Of a stretch of DNA of 64,000 nucleotides, positions 63,549-64,000 are shown in pieces. Both the position numbers and the translations under genes were made by a program. Each line of letters starts with the position of its first letter. Position 1 is the stretch's first letter. The stretch covers positions 62,001-126,000 of the forward strand of contig CAVVCH010000002.1 in NCBI GenBank assembly GCA_963746605.1. The letters are read 5' to 3'. The notes under the pieces are model-generated. The model saw nothing but the letters and a program-made list of their open reading frames with translations, made no database searches and was not told the DNA's origin. The DNA is from CAVQSS01 sp963746605 (GTDB taxonomy: Bacteria; Desulfobacterota; RBG-13-43-22).

Positions 63549-64000
63549 ATGCTGAAGACCCGATGGATTCATATGGGAACGGCGTTGAAGATGAACGCCA
63601 CTAATTATCCGGACAAGCTGGGATGGCAGGACAAGAGCAGGGAATTCACGTTTAAGCAATGGAACGAACGTTCCTGCCGGATGGCCAACGCCTTGCGAAA
63701 AATGGGCGTCAACTACAAGGACCGGTTCGCCATCCTGGCCTTCAACCGGGGGGAATGGATGGACATCTATGCCGCCTGCGCCAAGGGGGGACAGATCGCC
63801 GTACCGCTCATGTTCCGGCTGGCCCCGCCGGACATCGAATACATCGTCAACCACGCCGGCTGCCGGGCCTTCATCGTGGAAGAGCCTTTTGTCCAGATGG
63901 TCAACGAAATCAAAGACAAACTACCGATACCCAAAGAAAATTATATCTTTCTGGGGGACGGACCGACCCCGGAAGGCTATGTGGACTATGAAGACTGGCT
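63549..64000 (+). CDS. acyl-CoA synthetase (AMP-binding), 3' end cut by window
   Basis: ATG 63549 follows AGGAGGACAGAAG. About 150 residues are visible and the frame is open to the window end. The N-terminal domain of the ANL superfamily is recognisable: ATNYPDKLGWQDKSREFTFK, NERSCRMANALRKMGVNYKD, FNRGEWMDIYAACAKGG and VPLMFRLAPPDIEYIVNHAG. It would activate a carboxylic acid to its CoA ester for the preceding dehydratase/reductase-family system. Catalytic motifs lie beyond the window. Confidence 0.85.
   Translation, partial: MLKTRWIHMGTALKMNATNYPDKLGWQDKSREFTFKQWNERSCRMANALRKMGVNYKDRFAILAFNRGEWMDIYAACAKGGQIAVPLMFRLAPPDIEYIVNHAGCRAFIVEEPFVQMVNEIKDKLPIPKENYIFLGDGPTPEGYVDYEDW

Noticed and set aside
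1..64000. tRNA, rRNA or known riboswitches
   Set aside because: I looked for cloverleaf ends, conserved rRNA stretches and familiar riboswitch cores and saw none; a covariance-model search would be needed to exclude weak cases.

Overview
The window reads as GC-rich chromosomal DNA from a strictly anaerobic, deltaproteobacterium-like organism (Desulfobacterota, syntroph or sulfate-reducer type). This is inferred from gene content: a 4-hydroxybenzoyl-CoA reductase-type molybdoenzyme, heterodisulfide-reductase (Hdr) electron-transfer modules, a selenocysteine-containing MvhD, MetV/MetF, and benzoyl-CoA-reductase/2-hydroxyacyl-CoA-dehydratase-type proteins with their ATPase activator. No rRNA, tRNA or CRISPR array was seen.

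Layout. 1-6.5 kb: xanthine-dehydrogenase-family molybdoenzyme (three subunits, alpha cut by the window edge), a MoaD/ThiS-like protein, a saccharopine-dehydrogenase-like reductase and a class III aminotransferase. 6.5-8.6 kb: gene-poor decayed stretch with remnants of a carbonic anhydrase and a DUF3303 gene. 8.6-10.9 kb: secreted beta-propeller made of 14 almost identical 132-bp units. 11-14.7 kb: pcm plus a copied pcm fragment, small proteins, a purple-acid-phosphatase-like enzyme and a HEAT-repeat protein. 14.7-30.8 kb: aromatic amino acid supercluster. On the minus strand lies trpE-trpGD-trpC-trpF-trpB-trpA; on the plus strand aroK-aroC-aroF-aroB-pheA-tyrA-aroD-aroE-aroA. The two arms diverge from a 60-bp near-palindromic promoter region, and each begins with a 24-residue leader peptide (four Trp codons on the trp side, Phe-Tyr-Tyr-Phe-Tyr-Tyr-Trp on the aro side) followed by terminator hairpins. 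A third aromatic-rich leader and terminator precedes the DAHP synthase gene. 30.8-41 kb: msrA/msrB, an MFS transporter, several exported proteins of unknown function (DUF2950, DUF3300, a lipoprotein), a DinB-like protein, a cold-shock protein and an XRE-cupin regulator.

41-64 kb: one long plus-strand gene train. It holds a livKHMGF-type ABC importer, a giant HdrA with an inserted GltD-like NAD(P)H module, a selenoprotein MvhD, metV, metF, two further HdrA-like proteins (one ending in an MvhD domain), hdrC, hdrB, a GcvH-like lipoyl protein, a GlcD-GlcF-type FAD/FeS dehydrogenase, a benzoyl-CoA-reductase/dehydratase-family subunit, its ATPase activator and a truncated acyl-CoA synthetase. The core resembles the MetFV-HdrABC-MvhD methylenetetrahydrofolate reductase of Moorella, enlarged with extra flavin and lipoyl modules. 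A REP-associated tyrosine transposase has landed between hdrC and hdrB, and paired GTAG-type REP palindromes occur at five intergenic sites.

Data quality. About twenty single-base or few-base frameshifts interrupt otherwise well-conserved genes (trpE, trpG, trpF, trpB, aroA, livK, livM, livG, hdrA, mvhD, hdrC, the propeller). Many lie in homopolymers or create compensating pairs, so sequencing/assembly error is as likely as real decay. I annotate those genes as single units and state where the frame breaks.
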